Below, one piece after another: positions 44,260-54,201 of a stretch of 64,000 nucleotides of DNA. The position numbers and the translations under genes are program-made. The stretch spans positions 5,642,001 through 5,706,000 of the forward strand of contig NZ_CP151803.1 in the NCBI RefSeq assembly GCF_038446955.1, read 5' to 3'. The notes beneath the pieces were generated by a model. The model was not told where the DNA came from and ran no database searches. It saw only the letters and a list, made by a program, of their open reading frames with translations. Source of the DNA: Pedobacter sp. FW305-3-2-15-E-R2A2. GTDB lineage: Bacteria; Bacteroidota; Bacteroidia; Sphingobacteriales; Sphingobacteriaceae. How positions within the stretch are numbered: position 1 is the stretch's first letter; each line of letters begins with the position of its first letter.

Positions 44260-45699
44260 TTAAATTTTAGCTTTCTCGTATTTAGTACCACTGTCCCGTC
44301 CTGCTTTTAGGGTTTCCAGAACGATCACAAATGGTTTTGTAGGTGTAGTTTTTTTCAGATGCAGGAAATACTCATCGGCACTGATCTCTTCCGGAGCAAA
44401 GCTTTCCTGTGCATCCGCCAGCATATATGCTTTTTTGATGCCCACTTTTTGGGGAGTCTTTATTCTTAAAGCGCCAGATAGCGGCACATTAAACACGACC
44501 ATATAAACCTTATCTGTACCGGTTTTCCTGGTAAAATAACCCCAATCCTGTTTATCGAAGCCTGCATATTCGCAATTGTAGATCGCTTCCTGATTAATTT
44601 TCATCCAATCACCAATCTCCTCTGCCAGTTTGATTTCTTCCTGGCGGATAGCCCCATCTCCTTTGGGGCCGAAGTTGAGCACAAAATTGCCACCCAATGA
44701 AACACACCTGGCCGTCATTTCTATCAGCTCCATCCCGGTTTTAATGTGTCCGTTCCAGGCCGCGTTGTATCCCCATTGATTTTCAGGAACCGTCATCACA
44801 CAATCCCAGTCATTGCCATGGACATCTTCTATTTTGGCGGGTATTTTTCTTTCCCATCCCTGTTCGTAATCGCCCATCAACACGCCATTGGAATCAAAAT
44901 GACGTTTTCCATTCTCGTCTGCCCTGAACCTGCTGCCAATGATGAGACCAGGACGAAGCTGACGCATTTCCGTTTCCAGTTCGTCCGCAAAAGCAGCTTG
45001 TTTCACCCATGATTTATCCCAGGTACCATCAAACCACAGGCCTTTAACCGTCGGATAATTGGTCAGCAATTCGATCAGCTGGTTGCGGGTGAATTTTTTA
45101 AAGCGTTCAAAAGCAATGCTGTCTTCTTTGGTTTTCAGGTCATAACGCCAATCCGGATGGTTCCAGTCCATCACAGAAAAATACAGGATCACATCGATTC
45201 CTTCCTGATCATAAGCATCCACTACGGCCTTTACGATGTCCTTTTTATAAGGGGAATTCTTTATGGTATATTTCGTGTATTTACTTGGCCATAAACAAAA
45301 GCCATCATGGTGTTTGGTGGTAAAAGTCACATATCTTGCCCCCATTTGTTTGGCTGTTTTTGCCCATGCTTTGGCATCAAATGCAGTTGGATTAAAACTA
45401 TAGTTCAGGGAATCATAAGTAGATTTAGGAATTCCATTCCAGGACCTGATCCATTCTGCGGCACCATTGTATTGTTTTCCGTTCCAGGCTCCGCCCGGGA
45501 TCGCGTACAGGCCCCAATGGATAAACTGACCAAGGCCATAGCCCCTCCATTTCTCCATGGTTGCATCCGTTCGTTTTCCTACTCTATGCGTGCCATGCAG
45601 TAAGGTTATTTTTTCGTTTTTGCCGTTCTGCTGTGCAGAGAGTGGCTGTAAATTCATCAGAACTGAAAGTCCAAATGCGGCAATCATCAATCGTTTCAT
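44260..45699 (-). CDS. GH29 alpha-L-fucosidase
   Basis: The 479-residue protein has a signal peptide (LMIAAFGLSVLMNLQPLSAQ) and the GH29 catalytic barrel: FIHWGLYAIPGGAW, then ARYVTFTTKHHDGFCLWPSK, and the nucleophile Asp in VKGLWFDGTWDKSW. A C-terminal beta-sandwich covers about residues 380-470. It should remove alpha-linked fucose by a retaining mechanism in the periplasm. It lies between the heparinase-like gene (30 bp) and GH2 (14 bp), so PUL2 probably acts on a fucose-bearing glycan. Confidence 0.92.
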   Translation of the reverse strand: MKRLMIAAFGLSVLMNLQPLSAQQNGKNEKITLLHGTHRVGKRTDATMEKWRGYGLGQFIHWGLYAIPGGAWNGKQYNGAAEWIRSWNGIPKSTYDSLNYSFNPTAFDAKAWAKTAKQMGARYVTFTTKHHDGFCLWPSKYTKYTIKNSPYKKDIVKAVVDAYDQEGIDVILYFSVMDWNHPDWRYDLKTKEDSIAFERFKKFTRNQLIELLTNYPTVKGLWFDGTWDKSWVKQAAFADELETEMRQLRPGLIIGSRFRADENGKRHFDSNGVLMGDYEQGWERKIPAKIEDVHGNDWDCVMTVPENQWGYNAAWNGHIKTGMELIEMTARCVSLGGNFVLNFGPKGDGAIRQEEIKLAEEIGDWMKINQEAIYNCEYAGFDKQDWGYFTRKTGTDKVYMVVFNVPLSGALRIKTPQKVGIKKAYMLADAQESFAPEEISADEYFLHLKKTTPTKPFVIVLETLKAGRDSGTKYEKAKI

Positions 45700-45729
45700 T
45701 GTTTCTTTGTGTGTTGGTATGGGCTGATA

Positions 45730-47703
45730 TTATTTTTTATAGAATTTAAGGACAACCTGATCCTTTAATGATTTACTTTTTAGCCGGAGTTCCACCCGAT
45801 ATACTTTCTCGCCCCAGCTATTTTTAAGCCGCTGATCATCGAGCAATTTCTCTACGATCTTTACCTCAAATTTCGAGGGGTCGTATTTCAGGGCCAGGCC
45901 TGTTCTGCCGAAAGTCAATTCTCCCGGGCTTTGTTGTACCGGCACTGCGGTCATAAAATTTAAGACCGAAGCTTGCTGGAATTTTTTCAGCTGATAAGAT
46001 TCTGTTAAGGTTAAGCTTTCTTTTGCCGGATAGAAGTCCAGCTTACGTTTCCATTGTTTAACTTCAGCGTTTTCGGGATAAGCCGCAGCCAGATCTAAAT
46101 GCAGGCTTTCCTGGTCCCGTTCATGGGAATAGGTAAAATCTTTAGCTGCATATTTTTTTCCGTCCGACTGTGGAATGCCGTTGATGACCGGGCAGTTGTG
46201 CCATTGAGACTGCAGGTTCCACAGCTCATAACGTTGTTTACTAAATGTCTTGCTGGTATAAGTCCCCACCCCCACATCAATAATTGCAGGCTTTCCATCC
46301 ATGTATATGATAAAATTACCAATATCGTTGTGGTTATGACTTTCGGCATTGTTGCCCCCTTTTATCGCCACAAACATTCCTTTGCTGCTTCCGGTTTCTG
46401 ACCTCATCGTCAGGACCTGCAATTGTGGAAGTAAGGAAACCTTTGGATAAGCTGCAATTGCGGGGATTTTCAATAAGTCAGCATAAATGGCTACCGACTG
46501 CACAAAATCCGTTACATCTCCGGATGGAAGTTCCTGATGTTCCTGTTTAAACTGAAAAGCAGCAAATTGCTTTAAAACCGAATCATTAAACAGCGTTCCA
46601 AATTGATAAATGCTTTCAAAATCCGGGGTAGAACGTGCTGTAGCATCGGCAAAATTCACCATATAATCATCGGCGATGTGCATCTTATAAATGTAATTGC
46701 CCATCTCATGAATCAAGGGTTTATCCTCCCAGTTGAGCTGCCCCTTAGTAGCACTATTCAATAAGGTTAACAATCTGATCAGTTTTCCTCCCGCTTCTCC
46801 CCAATAACCCGGGCCTTCATCACAGCCTCCATCCAGGGGATACTGATTCAGAAAATTATCGGTACTGCGCATAATTTTCTCTGTAAACCTGTTCAGGGAA
46901 TCCGGACTTTGCATCGCCAGTAAAGCGGTATGCATACAATTGGTATTCACCCAGGCATTCCAGTTGTTTACCGCATTACCTTTGAATCCCATCCACCAGA
47001 AATGATTGTATTTCATATAAGGCTGAAAAATTCTTTTGTCCAGTTCAGACAAGATCCGTTTGTTGATCACTTTCGAATAAGCTCCCAGCTCCGGAGCGAG
47101 CAAATGATAAATCATGGCTACCGTTACTGCCGTACGACCGGCATTCAGGTCGATATATCCTTCCTCAGGATTAGGAAGATCTGCACCTTCCTTTTGTACC
47201 ACGATATGTGCCGGAGCAACCCAGGTACTTTCCTCCAATACCAGCCAAAGGCCATTGACCAATTGAGGGATAAAGCGTCCTTTTCTTTCAATCAGCTCCC
47301 CGATGACGAGGTTTGACAACTTCCGTCGCCTTTCCGATTGCAATTGCTCGTAGTTTGTCCTCGTTCCGGTATGTTTATAATCCAGGTAAAGGCTGGCAGG
47401 TAAAGAAGGCCAGACATACGTATTCGCTTGCTCCGCACGTTTTAGGAATGCTGATTTTACCTGCTCCGGCAAGGCATCAATCTTTTGAAAAGTTTGCAAT
47501 TGCTGTTCTTTTCTCCATTCCCCGATCTGATTAAAATCGACGCCTTTGTTAAATTCAGCAATCAGCCAGTTTCGGGAGGTTTCTTTCTGTGCCTGTCCTA
47601 AATGGAAACTCAACATCAGCAGCGCAAATGACATCCATTTCCCGAGCTTTAAACTACTTTTATTCCCTGCTATTGTTTGAGTTTCCATAATTATATCTAT
47701 CAT
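45730..47703 (-). CDS. Heparinase II/III-like polysaccharide lyase
   Basis: The 657-residue exported protein has an N-terminal (alpha/alpha) toroid (about residues 60-390; AVNNWNAWVNTNCMHTALLA, QYPLDGGCDEGPGYWGEAGG) and a C-terminal beta-sandwich of the heparinase II/III type (about 410-650; AESHNHNDIGNFIIYMDGKP). The Asn-His pair in NWNAW...GYW and the SHNHND histidines are the expected lyase residues. Such enzymes cleave uronic-acid polymers by beta-elimination. I cannot name the PL family or substrate. The frame starts at 47703; ATG codons at 47688 and 47634 are alternatives, the last closest to the signal peptide FALLMLSFHLGQAQ. Confidence 0.87.
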   Translation of the reverse strand: MIDIIMETQTIAGNKSSLKLGKWMSFALLMLSFHLGQAQKETSRNWLIAEFNKGVDFNQIGEWRKEQQLQTFQKIDALPEQVKSAFLKRAEQANTYVWPSLPASLYLDYKHTGTRTNYEQLQSERRRKLSNLVIGELIERKGRFIPQLVNGLWLVLEESTWVAPAHIVVQKEGADLPNPEEGYIDLNAGRTAVTVAMIYHLLAPELGAYSKVINKRILSELDKRIFQPYMKYNHFWWMGFKGNAVNNWNAWVNTNCMHTALLAMQSPDSLNRFTEKIMRSTDNFLNQYPLDGGCDEGPGYWGEAGGKLIRLLTLLNSATKGQLNWEDKPLIHEMGNYIYKMHIADDYMVNFADATARSTPDFESIYQFGTLFNDSVLKQFAAFQFKQEHQELPSGDVTDFVQSVAIYADLLKIPAIAAYPKVSLLPQLQVLTMRSETGSSKGMFVAIKGGNNAESHNHNDIGNFIIYMDGKPAIIDVGVGTYTSKTFSKQRYELWNLQSQWHNCPVINGIPQSDGKKYAAKDFTYSHERDQESLHLDLAAAYPENAEVKQWKRKLDFYPAKESLTLTESYQLKKFQQASVLNFMTAVPVQQSPGELTFGRTGLALKYDPSKFEVKIVEKLLDDQRLKNSWGEKVYRVELRLKSKSLKDQVVLKFYKK

Positions 47704-47713
47704 TTTTATACGT

Positions 47714-49456
47714 TTACCACCCTGGGTTTTGAATGAACAAATTGTTTTTATTGATCTCCCTCAGCGGAATCGGATGGTAATACATCTGAGGACTGTTAAA
47801 TATCCTTGTCTCAAATGTGATCCTGTTTCCGGTAAAGGTACCATCCGTTTTTGTCCACCTCATTCCATCCATTGGCCCATTTAGCAGGGTTTCGGCAGTC
47901 TTCCATCTAAAGATATCAAAAAGACGGTGTCCTTCTTCAGCAGCGAACTCAATTCGTCTTTCATGTCGGATTACCGTACGTATTTCTTCTTTACTCATCC
48001 CTCTGTTGATGGCAAAGGGAACCAGACCTGCACGTTTACGGACTGCTTCCACCGCATCATATACTTCTGCCGTTGGCCCCTGAAATTCATTTGTTGCTTC
48101 CGCAAATTCCAACAGGATATCCGCATATCTGGAAACTACCAGTCCGATCTGGCTCGTTACCCCATAGTTGCCTCCGGCATTCTCATTACAGAATCTTCTC
48201 CAAAGGTATCCGGTAACCGTATTATAAGCCGCAGTACCCATCCCATCTCCAGGTGCCAGTGCATAAAGATCTACCGGTTTTTTCGTTAAGCTGGTTCTAT
48301 CCAGCCAAAGCGCCTGGTTATAAATAACCGTATAATAGAACCTCGGATCACGGTTCAAATATGGACTTGTGGCCACATATCCTGATCCCTGTTCAGTGAT
48401 GAGTTTCCCATTGCTCATCGCATAATCGTCTACCAATTGCTGGGTTGGGTTTCCGTAGTTTTGTCCGCCACGGGAAGCAGGTAACAAATACTGTTCGTAA
48501 AAGCGTCCGGTATTCATCATGATCTGGAAGATGTATTCGGAATTTTTACGCTGGATTCCCATGTCATAATATCCATATCCAGGTGCTGTAGCATTGTCTT
48601 CCACCAGTCTGTAAAAACCAAGATTCATCACCTCTTTAGCCGCATCAGCTGCCTTTTTCCAACGGTTTGCATCGTACGCTTCATAACCAAGAAGTGCTTT
48701 AACTGGTCCGGAATTGGGATTACTTTCATTAAAAAGCGGACTTGCAGCGGTCAGCAACAACTTTGCTTTTACGGCTAATGCTGCCCCTTTTGTAGGTCTG
48801 CCAAAATCCTCCGGAAGATGTTCCAAAGGCAATAGGACAGCGACTTCATTGAGTTCTTTCTCTATATAGTCTACGTTTTCAGCAAAGCTGTTTCTCGGCA
48901 ACAGGAAGTCGTCCTTAAGGTTATATTTTTTATCCCCAAGAAGTGGAACACCGCCAAATGTTCTCAGCAGATGAAAATAGGAATAAGCCCTTAAGAATCT
49001 GGATTCAGCTTTTAACCTCGTCTTTTTTGCGGCAGAAAGTGGCGCACGCTCAATGTTATCCAGAAAAACATTTACCCTTCTGATCATCGCATAACAACTG
49101 TTCCAGGTACTTAGACTAAAACTGTTATCCGCCCCTCCTGCCACGTTTGCGCGATTAAATCCTTGAGAAAAGCCACTCGACCAGCGTGCTTCCCCGTCAT
49201 CAGAAGCATCTGAAAAGGCCCAGATTCCGCCTCCGTTATTACCGTTTTGCATGAAATAAGTTCTATGTAGGTCTCCATATACAGAATTCAAAAACTGAAT
49301 ACTCAAAGCACTATCTGCAAAAACGGTTTCTTCATTGATTTGTCCTACATCCGTAGGATCCAGGAAACTTTTATCCGATGCTTTTTTACATCCCGCAGTC
49401 CACACTGCAAGTCCTAAACTTGCAGTGATCATGATATATTTAACTAATTTTTTCAT
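47714..49456 (-). CDS. SusD/RagB family lipoprotein, PUL2 pair B
   Basis: The 580-residue protein has a lipoprotein signal ending at C23 (LAVWTAGC). It is on the long side for SusD. The family pattern is seen in LKAESRFLRAYSYFHLLRTFGGVPLL, ALAVKAKLLLTAASPLFNE, VVSRYADILLEFAEATNE and HERRIEFAAEEGHRLFDIFRW, ending with PIPLREINKN. It is the second susD of the operon, 9 bp behind its susC partner and 10 bp before the lyase gene. The likely role is glycan capture at the cell surface. Confidence 0.95.
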   Translation of the reverse strand: MKKLVKYIMITASLGLAVWTAGCKKASDKSFLDPTDVGQINEETVFADSALSIQFLNSVYGDLHRTYFMQNGNNGGGIWAFSDASDDGEARWSSGFSQGFNRANVAGGADNSFSLSTWNSCYAMIRRVNVFLDNIERAPLSAAKKTRLKAESRFLRAYSYFHLLRTFGGVPLLGDKKYNLKDDFLLPRNSFAENVDYIEKELNEVAVLLPLEHLPEDFGRPTKGAALAVKAKLLLTAASPLFNESNPNSGPVKALLGYEAYDANRWKKAADAAKEVMNLGFYRLVEDNATAPGYGYYDMGIQRKNSEYIFQIMMNTGRFYEQYLLPASRGGQNYGNPTQQLVDDYAMSNGKLITEQGSGYVATSPYLNRDPRFYYTVIYNQALWLDRTSLTKKPVDLYALAPGDGMGTAAYNTVTGYLWRRFCNENAGGNYGVTSQIGLVVSRYADILLEFAEATNEFQGPTAEVYDAVEAVRKRAGLVPFAINRGMSKEEIRTVIRHERRIEFAAEEGHRLFDIFRWKTAETLLNGPMDGMRWTKTDGTFTGNRITFETRIFNSPQMYYHPIPLREINKNNLFIQNPGW

Positions 49457-49465
49457 GGTTTCTTC

Positions 49466-52400
49466 TTAAAAAGTTACTTGTAATCCAAAATTGACAATCT
49501 TCATCTGAGGATAATTCTGATAGGCTTCCACACTTCCTCTTTTAGATTCCGGATCCACATCATAAATTTTCAATTTATTAAAAGTGAGCAGGTTGAGTCC
49601 GTTCGCATAAAATCTAACATCTTTCAACCTCAGTTTCTGTGTAAAAGGCTTCGGCAGGTGATACCCCAACTCCACATTTTTGAGGCGGAGATAATCGGCT
49701 GGTCTCAGCCAAAATGTAGAAGCATCAAAACTTACGCCTCCCAAACGGGGATATTCTGCGGTATCTTTTGTTTCCGGAGTCCAGCGTTTCAAATGGATAG
49801 CGGCGGGTATGCCATTGACATTTCCGATCTGAAGTAAGGTATTGGAACTGATGCTGCTTCTTGCCGCTCCCTGTAAAAGGAAAGAGAAGTCGAAATCCTT
49901 ATAGCTAAATCCAGCGGAGAAACCATAAGTCAGCTCCGGAGTCTCTGGTTTGCCAATGGCAGTAATGTCTTTTCCGTCGATGATTCCATCGCCGTTCACA
50001 TCCTTATATTTCAGGTCGCCCGGCATCACGGTCTTTCCTAACACCTTCGGACTGTTTGTGATATCTGCCTCATCATAATAGAACCCTTCTGAGACATAGC
50101 CGAACAACTGGCCCACAGGACGTCCGGTTTTTTTAAGGTTTGCAGCCACTGCATCAGGTTCATCCCTGAAAAGAATTTTATTTCTTGCAAAGGAAGCATT
50201 GGCACGGATGAAATACTGAAAATGGTCATTTACCGCGTTACGGTGATTGACTTCCAGTTCAAAGCCTTTGTTACTTACCCTGCCCAGGTTCACTGGCGGA
50301 AGGCTTAAACCCGTATATCCGGGTACCGTTTCCCGATTGGTCAGGATATCATATCTCAGGTGGTCAAAATAGTCTGCAGTAATTTCAAGTTTGCTATTGA
50401 ACAACTTCATGTCGACCCCGATATTTGCTTTACGCTCTTTTTCCCATCGCACATCGTTGTTTCCCAATGTTCCCGGCGTTACTCTTGGCTGTCCCGTAGG
50501 GCTTTCTCCAAAATAGTAGCCACCAGAGGCCACGGTATAAACCTCATTGTACAAGTACCTGTTTCCTTCTACCACGTCACTTCCCACCGTACCATAAGAA
50601 CCTCTGATTTTCAGGTAATTGATCAATTTTATATTGTCCCTAAAGAAAGATTCTTCACTGATATTCCATCCTCCGGAGATGGCCGGAAACAAGCCAAAAC
50701 GATTTTTCGCTTTAAAGCGATCTGAACCATTATAGCCTGCATTGAACTCAATTAAATAGCGCGATTTAAAGTTATAGCCCAACCTTGCGGCATAACCCTG
50801 AAAGTTACCCGGTGCATTAGAACCTTTAATGTCACCTGTACGGTTCGTTAACAATAAACCATATACATTATGTTGCCCGAACTGTCTGTTGTAATCCAGA
50901 ATGGCCTGAAAATTCAGCTTTCTGAAAGGGGACTCATATTCTCCATTACTCCGAACCAAGGGTTCAATCCTCAACAATTCAGGATATACCGGATCCAGGG
51001 TCTCTGTTCCCGGAATCAGCGTATACACCGGGAAACGACCGCGGGTAAGCGCTCTGTTGAACTCAGATTTATTCGTGTAAGCCAACACTCCTTTCAGAGA
51101 CAGGCCTTCGGTGATGAAATTCAGTTTATGGGTAGCGCTCAAATTCAGGTTCAGGTCATTGCTGTAATTCCGTTTGTAACCACCATATTCCAGGGCACCA
51201 ACCGGATTCAGTGAACCACCCCTCACTCCACCATAACTTCCGTCGGCATTACGTACCGGATACACCCATGGACCGAGTAGTCCGCTTGAGATTCTACGCC
51301 AGAAAGGAAGTGCTCCCCCTGCCATCGGATCCGGTAAATTAGGCTCATTGATTTCACTGAAACGTGTAGAAAGATCTAATTTCAGGCTTAGGTTTTTGTT
51401 GACATCCAAATCAACGTTAGAACGGATATTGTATCTTTTTAAAAAGTAATTGTTATCAAAATCTTCTTTTCGCTTTACGTCTTTAAGGATCCCGTTTTGA
51501 TAAATAGACCCGGCAGAAATGAAATAACGAAGGCTGTTTGTTCCTCCACTGATGTCAATATTATTACGCAGTTGCACCGCAGTTTTCTTCATCACTTCAT
51601 CATACCAGTTTACATTCGGATACCGGAACGGGTCGTCGCCCAGGCGAAAATGCTCCAGAGCTTCATCGCTTACCAGACCAGGATAGGCGATGTTAGGATC
51701 CTGTCCGGAATTAACCGCCTGTTCTTTCAGCAATTGCAAAGACTGGTAAGAATTCAATGACTTTCTTAAAATGGTAGGCATCTGCACACCAGCTTCTGTC
51801 CTGAAAGTAATGACTGCAGGGCCTTCTTTTCCTCTTCTCGTGGTAATTACAATTACCCCATTGGCCCCCTTGATTCCATAAATCGCCGTTGTAGCTGCAT
51901 CCTTAAGGATGGAAATGCTTTCCACCTCATTCGGATCAATCTGATTCAGCTGGGCATACTGAAATTCCACATCATCAACGATAACCAGTGGCGTACTGCT
52001 ATTTCCCGCAAATGAGCTCACCCCACGGATATAGATATTAGCGGCATCTTTTCCCGGTTGTCCACTGGTTTGTTGCTGGAACAATCCGGGTAATCTTCCG
52101 GCCAATGAGTTCTGGATACTTGCCGCAGGACTCTGACGCAGTTCCTTTCCACTAATTGTCGAAATCGAGCCGGTATTGGTAATTTTCTTTTGTTTGGCAA
52201 AGCCGACTACCACCACTTCATTCATCTGGGAATTGTTATCCAACAGGGTTACGACAATGGAATGTTTACTTCCGATACTGATGATTTGTACTTCATAACC
52301 GATGCTGCTTACTTTAATTTGCCTTCCGGTCATTTTTAGGCTAAAATCACCGTTGTTATTACTGAATGTTCCGTTTTTTTCATTTCCCGCTTCAGTAATT

Positions 52401-52519
52401 GTAGCACCTGGAATAGGCCCGCCATCTTTATCGGTTACCCTGCCGCTCAATACGATCTGTTGCGCAAATGCCACCGTGCCCAGGCATAGCATAAAGCATA
52501 TAAGAATTATTTTTCTCAT
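49466..52519 (-). CDS. SusC/RagA TonB-dependent transporter, PUL2 pair B
   Basis: The 1017-residue receptor has a signal peptide, a carboxypeptidase-regulatory-like domain (about residues 21-95, IVLSGRVTDKDGGPIPGATI), a TonB-box-like stretch MNEVVVVGFAKQKK, a plug (NIYIRGVSSFAG, TPLVIVDDVEFQ, in which DDVE replaces the more usual DGVP) and a barrel ending KIVNFGLQVTF. It lies 24 bp behind the first susD of the operon and 9 bp before its own partner. It should import the same or a related glycan as pair A. Confidence 0.95.
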   Translation of the reverse strand: MRKIILICFMLCLGTVAFAQQIVLSGRVTDKDGGPIPGATITEAGNEKNGTFSNNNGDFSLKMTGRQIKVSSIGYEVQIISIGSKHSIVVTLLDNNSQMNEVVVVGFAKQKKITNTGSISTISGKELRQSPAASIQNSLAGRLPGLFQQQTSGQPGKDAANIYIRGVSSFAGNSSTPLVIVDDVEFQYAQLNQIDPNEVESISILKDAATTAIYGIKGANGVIVITTRRGKEGPAVITFRTEAGVQMPTILRKSLNSYQSLQLLKEQAVNSGQDPNIAYPGLVSDEALEHFRLGDDPFRYPNVNWYDEVMKKTAVQLRNNIDISGGTNSLRYFISAGSIYQNGILKDVKRKEDFDNNYFLKRYNIRSNVDLDVNKNLSLKLDLSTRFSEINEPNLPDPMAGGALPFWRRISSGLLGPWVYPVRNADGSYGGVRGGSLNPVGALEYGGYKRNYSNDLNLNLSATHKLNFITEGLSLKGVLAYTNKSEFNRALTRGRFPVYTLIPGTETLDPVYPELLRIEPLVRSNGEYESPFRKLNFQAILDYNRQFGQHNVYGLLLTNRTGDIKGSNAPGNFQGYAARLGYNFKSRYLIEFNAGYNGSDRFKAKNRFGLFPAISGGWNISEESFFRDNIKLINYLKIRGSYGTVGSDVVEGNRYLYNEVYTVASGGYYFGESPTGQPRVTPGTLGNNDVRWEKERKANIGVDMKLFNSKLEITADYFDHLRYDILTNRETVPGYTGLSLPPVNLGRVSNKGFELEVNHRNAVNDHFQYFIRANASFARNKILFRDEPDAVAANLKKTGRPVGQLFGYVSEGFYYDEADITNSPKVLGKTVMPGDLKYKDVNGDGIIDGKDITAIGKPETPELTYGFSAGFSYKDFDFSFLLQGAARSSISSNTLLQIGNVNGIPAAIHLKRWTPETKDTAEYPRLGGVSFDASTFWLRPADYLRLKNVELGYHLPKPFTQKLRLKDVRFYANGLNLLTFNKLKIYDVDPESKRGSVEAYQNYPQMKIVNFGLQVTF

Positions 52520-52543
52520 TATTTCTGTGTTTGTTTGGAGGAA

Positions 52544-54184
52544 TTAATAAGTGTATCCTGGATTTTGAATCATGTTTGGATTGGTCTGGATTTCCGAATA
52601 AGGAATCGGAAAAAGATAGTTTTTCGAAGCATCGAAAACTGCAGGAGCAATATCCAGGATCGTATAACTAAAAGTCCCGTCTACATTTTTAACAATGTTC
52701 ACTCCTTTTAATGGCGTATTGAGCACCTGCTCTGCAATTTTCCATCTTCTGATGTCCCAGAATCTTTGTTCCTCAAAAGCCATTTCCACACGACGTTCAT
52801 TTCTGATCAGGCTACGCATCTGATCTTTCGAGATCTCTGCAGCAATGCCATACCTCGCATCTGTTCCTGCATTAATTCCTGCTCTTTTTCTAATGGCGGT
52901 GATGGCATTCATCACCTCCGCAACCGGACCGTTGACCTCATTCACTGCCTCTGCATAATTCAATAAGATCTCTGCATAGCGAAACAGCATAACATGATGA
53001 TTCTGGTTGCTATAACTACCCGAACTTTCGAATTTACCCATGAATTTACGCAGGTAATACCCCGTTTTGGTCTGGATCCTGCTTCCTCCCGGGCGGTCTA
53101 ATCCACCATTGAATGTTTCTACAGGCCTGTTCAGCCATTTCGTAGTATTGAACATAATTGTCGCCGCAAATCTGGGATCTCTGCCTGCGTATGGATTTGC
53201 AGCATCGTATGCCGAGCCTGCTTCCATTGGCATTTTGCCATTTTTCATTGGAAAAGCGTCTACCAGATTTTGTGTAGGACTTGTAGTTCCATTACCAACA
53301 GTGTATCCAATCGGCCCATTATTCGTTTCCACATTCTGGCTTTGCCCCTGCTCTTTCATGAAAATGATTTCCGGGTTCTTTACAGCATTAAACAAGGCAA
53401 TAAAATCTGTTCCCAATGAATAATTACCCAATTGCATCAGGTCTTTTGCCGCATCAGCTGCTGCTTGCCAGCGTTGCGGATCTCCATTAGGATTGGAGAG
53501 CGGGCTTGCACGATAGAGTAATATCCTTGATTTTAAGGCCAGCGCAGCCCCCTTGTTTGCTCTTCCGATATTCTGATCGCTGACTGCTGCAGGCAGCAAA
53601 AGGTCTTTTACCGCTTCAATTTCCGAAAGGATATAATCATAACACTCATCCGCTGTATTTCTTTTCAGATTGACATTATCATTGAGGCCAAATATTTTAT
53701 CGCCGATCAGGGGAACTCCTCCCCATCTCTTTACCAGTTCAAAATAAAAGTAAGCACGAAGGAAACGGGCTTCTGCTTTCCACTGGATTTTCAGTTCAGG
53801 GGTAGCCGGTACAATATCGATTTTGCTCAGGAACATATTCGCCCTGCGGATGCCGGTATAATTCCTTGCCCATTGGTTGTCTGGTACATTTTGTCCGGAA
53901 ACCAGTCCTGTCCTGTAGCCCTCCACTAAACTGCCATCTTCTGAAGAGACCGCATCGTCAGTCCCTACCTCCAGAAAATTCCCCAGCACCCTGTTGTATC
54001 CATCAGGTAATTGTAAATAGGTGCCATTGAGAAACTGTTTCGCATAATCTGCATTCTTATCTATATTATCGAAGACCAGGTCTTCTCCGATTCTTTCCAG
54101 CGGTTCTTTTTCCTGGGATTTGGAGCAGGAAACTATGATGGCAAGCAGGCTCAGTCCTGTAATTATATTTTTTATACGCTTCAT
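52544..54184 (-). CDS. SusD/RagB family lipoprotein, PUL2 pair A
   Basis: The 546-residue protein has a lipoprotein signal ending at C20 (LLAIIVSC). SusD signatures are WKAEARFLRAYFYFELVKRWGGVPLI, ALALKSRILLYRASPLSNP, MLFRYAEILLNYAEAVNE and NERRVEMAFEEQRFWDIRRW, then YLFPIPYSEIQTNPNMIQNPG. It resembles the pair B protein, which suggests that the two pairs arose by duplication. It lies 17 bp behind its susC partner. Confidence 0.95.
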   Translation of the reverse strand: MKRIKNIITGLSLLAIIVSCSKSQEKEPLERIGEDLVFDNIDKNADYAKQFLNGTYLQLPDGYNRVLGNFLEVGTDDAVSSEDGSLVEGYRTGLVSGQNVPDNQWARNYTGIRRANMFLSKIDIVPATPELKIQWKAEARFLRAYFYFELVKRWGGVPLIGDKIFGLNDNVNLKRNTADECYDYILSEIEAVKDLLLPAAVSDQNIGRANKGAALALKSRILLYRASPLSNPNGDPQRWQAAADAAKDLMQLGNYSLGTDFIALFNAVKNPEIIFMKEQGQSQNVETNNGPIGYTVGNGTTSPTQNLVDAFPMKNGKMPMEAGSAYDAANPYAGRDPRFAATIMFNTTKWLNRPVETFNGGLDRPGGSRIQTKTGYYLRKFMGKFESSGSYSNQNHHVMLFRYAEILLNYAEAVNEVNGPVAEVMNAITAIRKRAGINAGTDARYGIAAEISKDQMRSLIRNERRVEMAFEEQRFWDIRRWKIAEQVLNTPLKGVNIVKNVDGTFSYTILDIAPAVFDASKNYLFPIPYSEIQTNPNMIQNPGYTY

Positions 54185-54201
54185 TACTTTAAGGTTCAGG
54201 T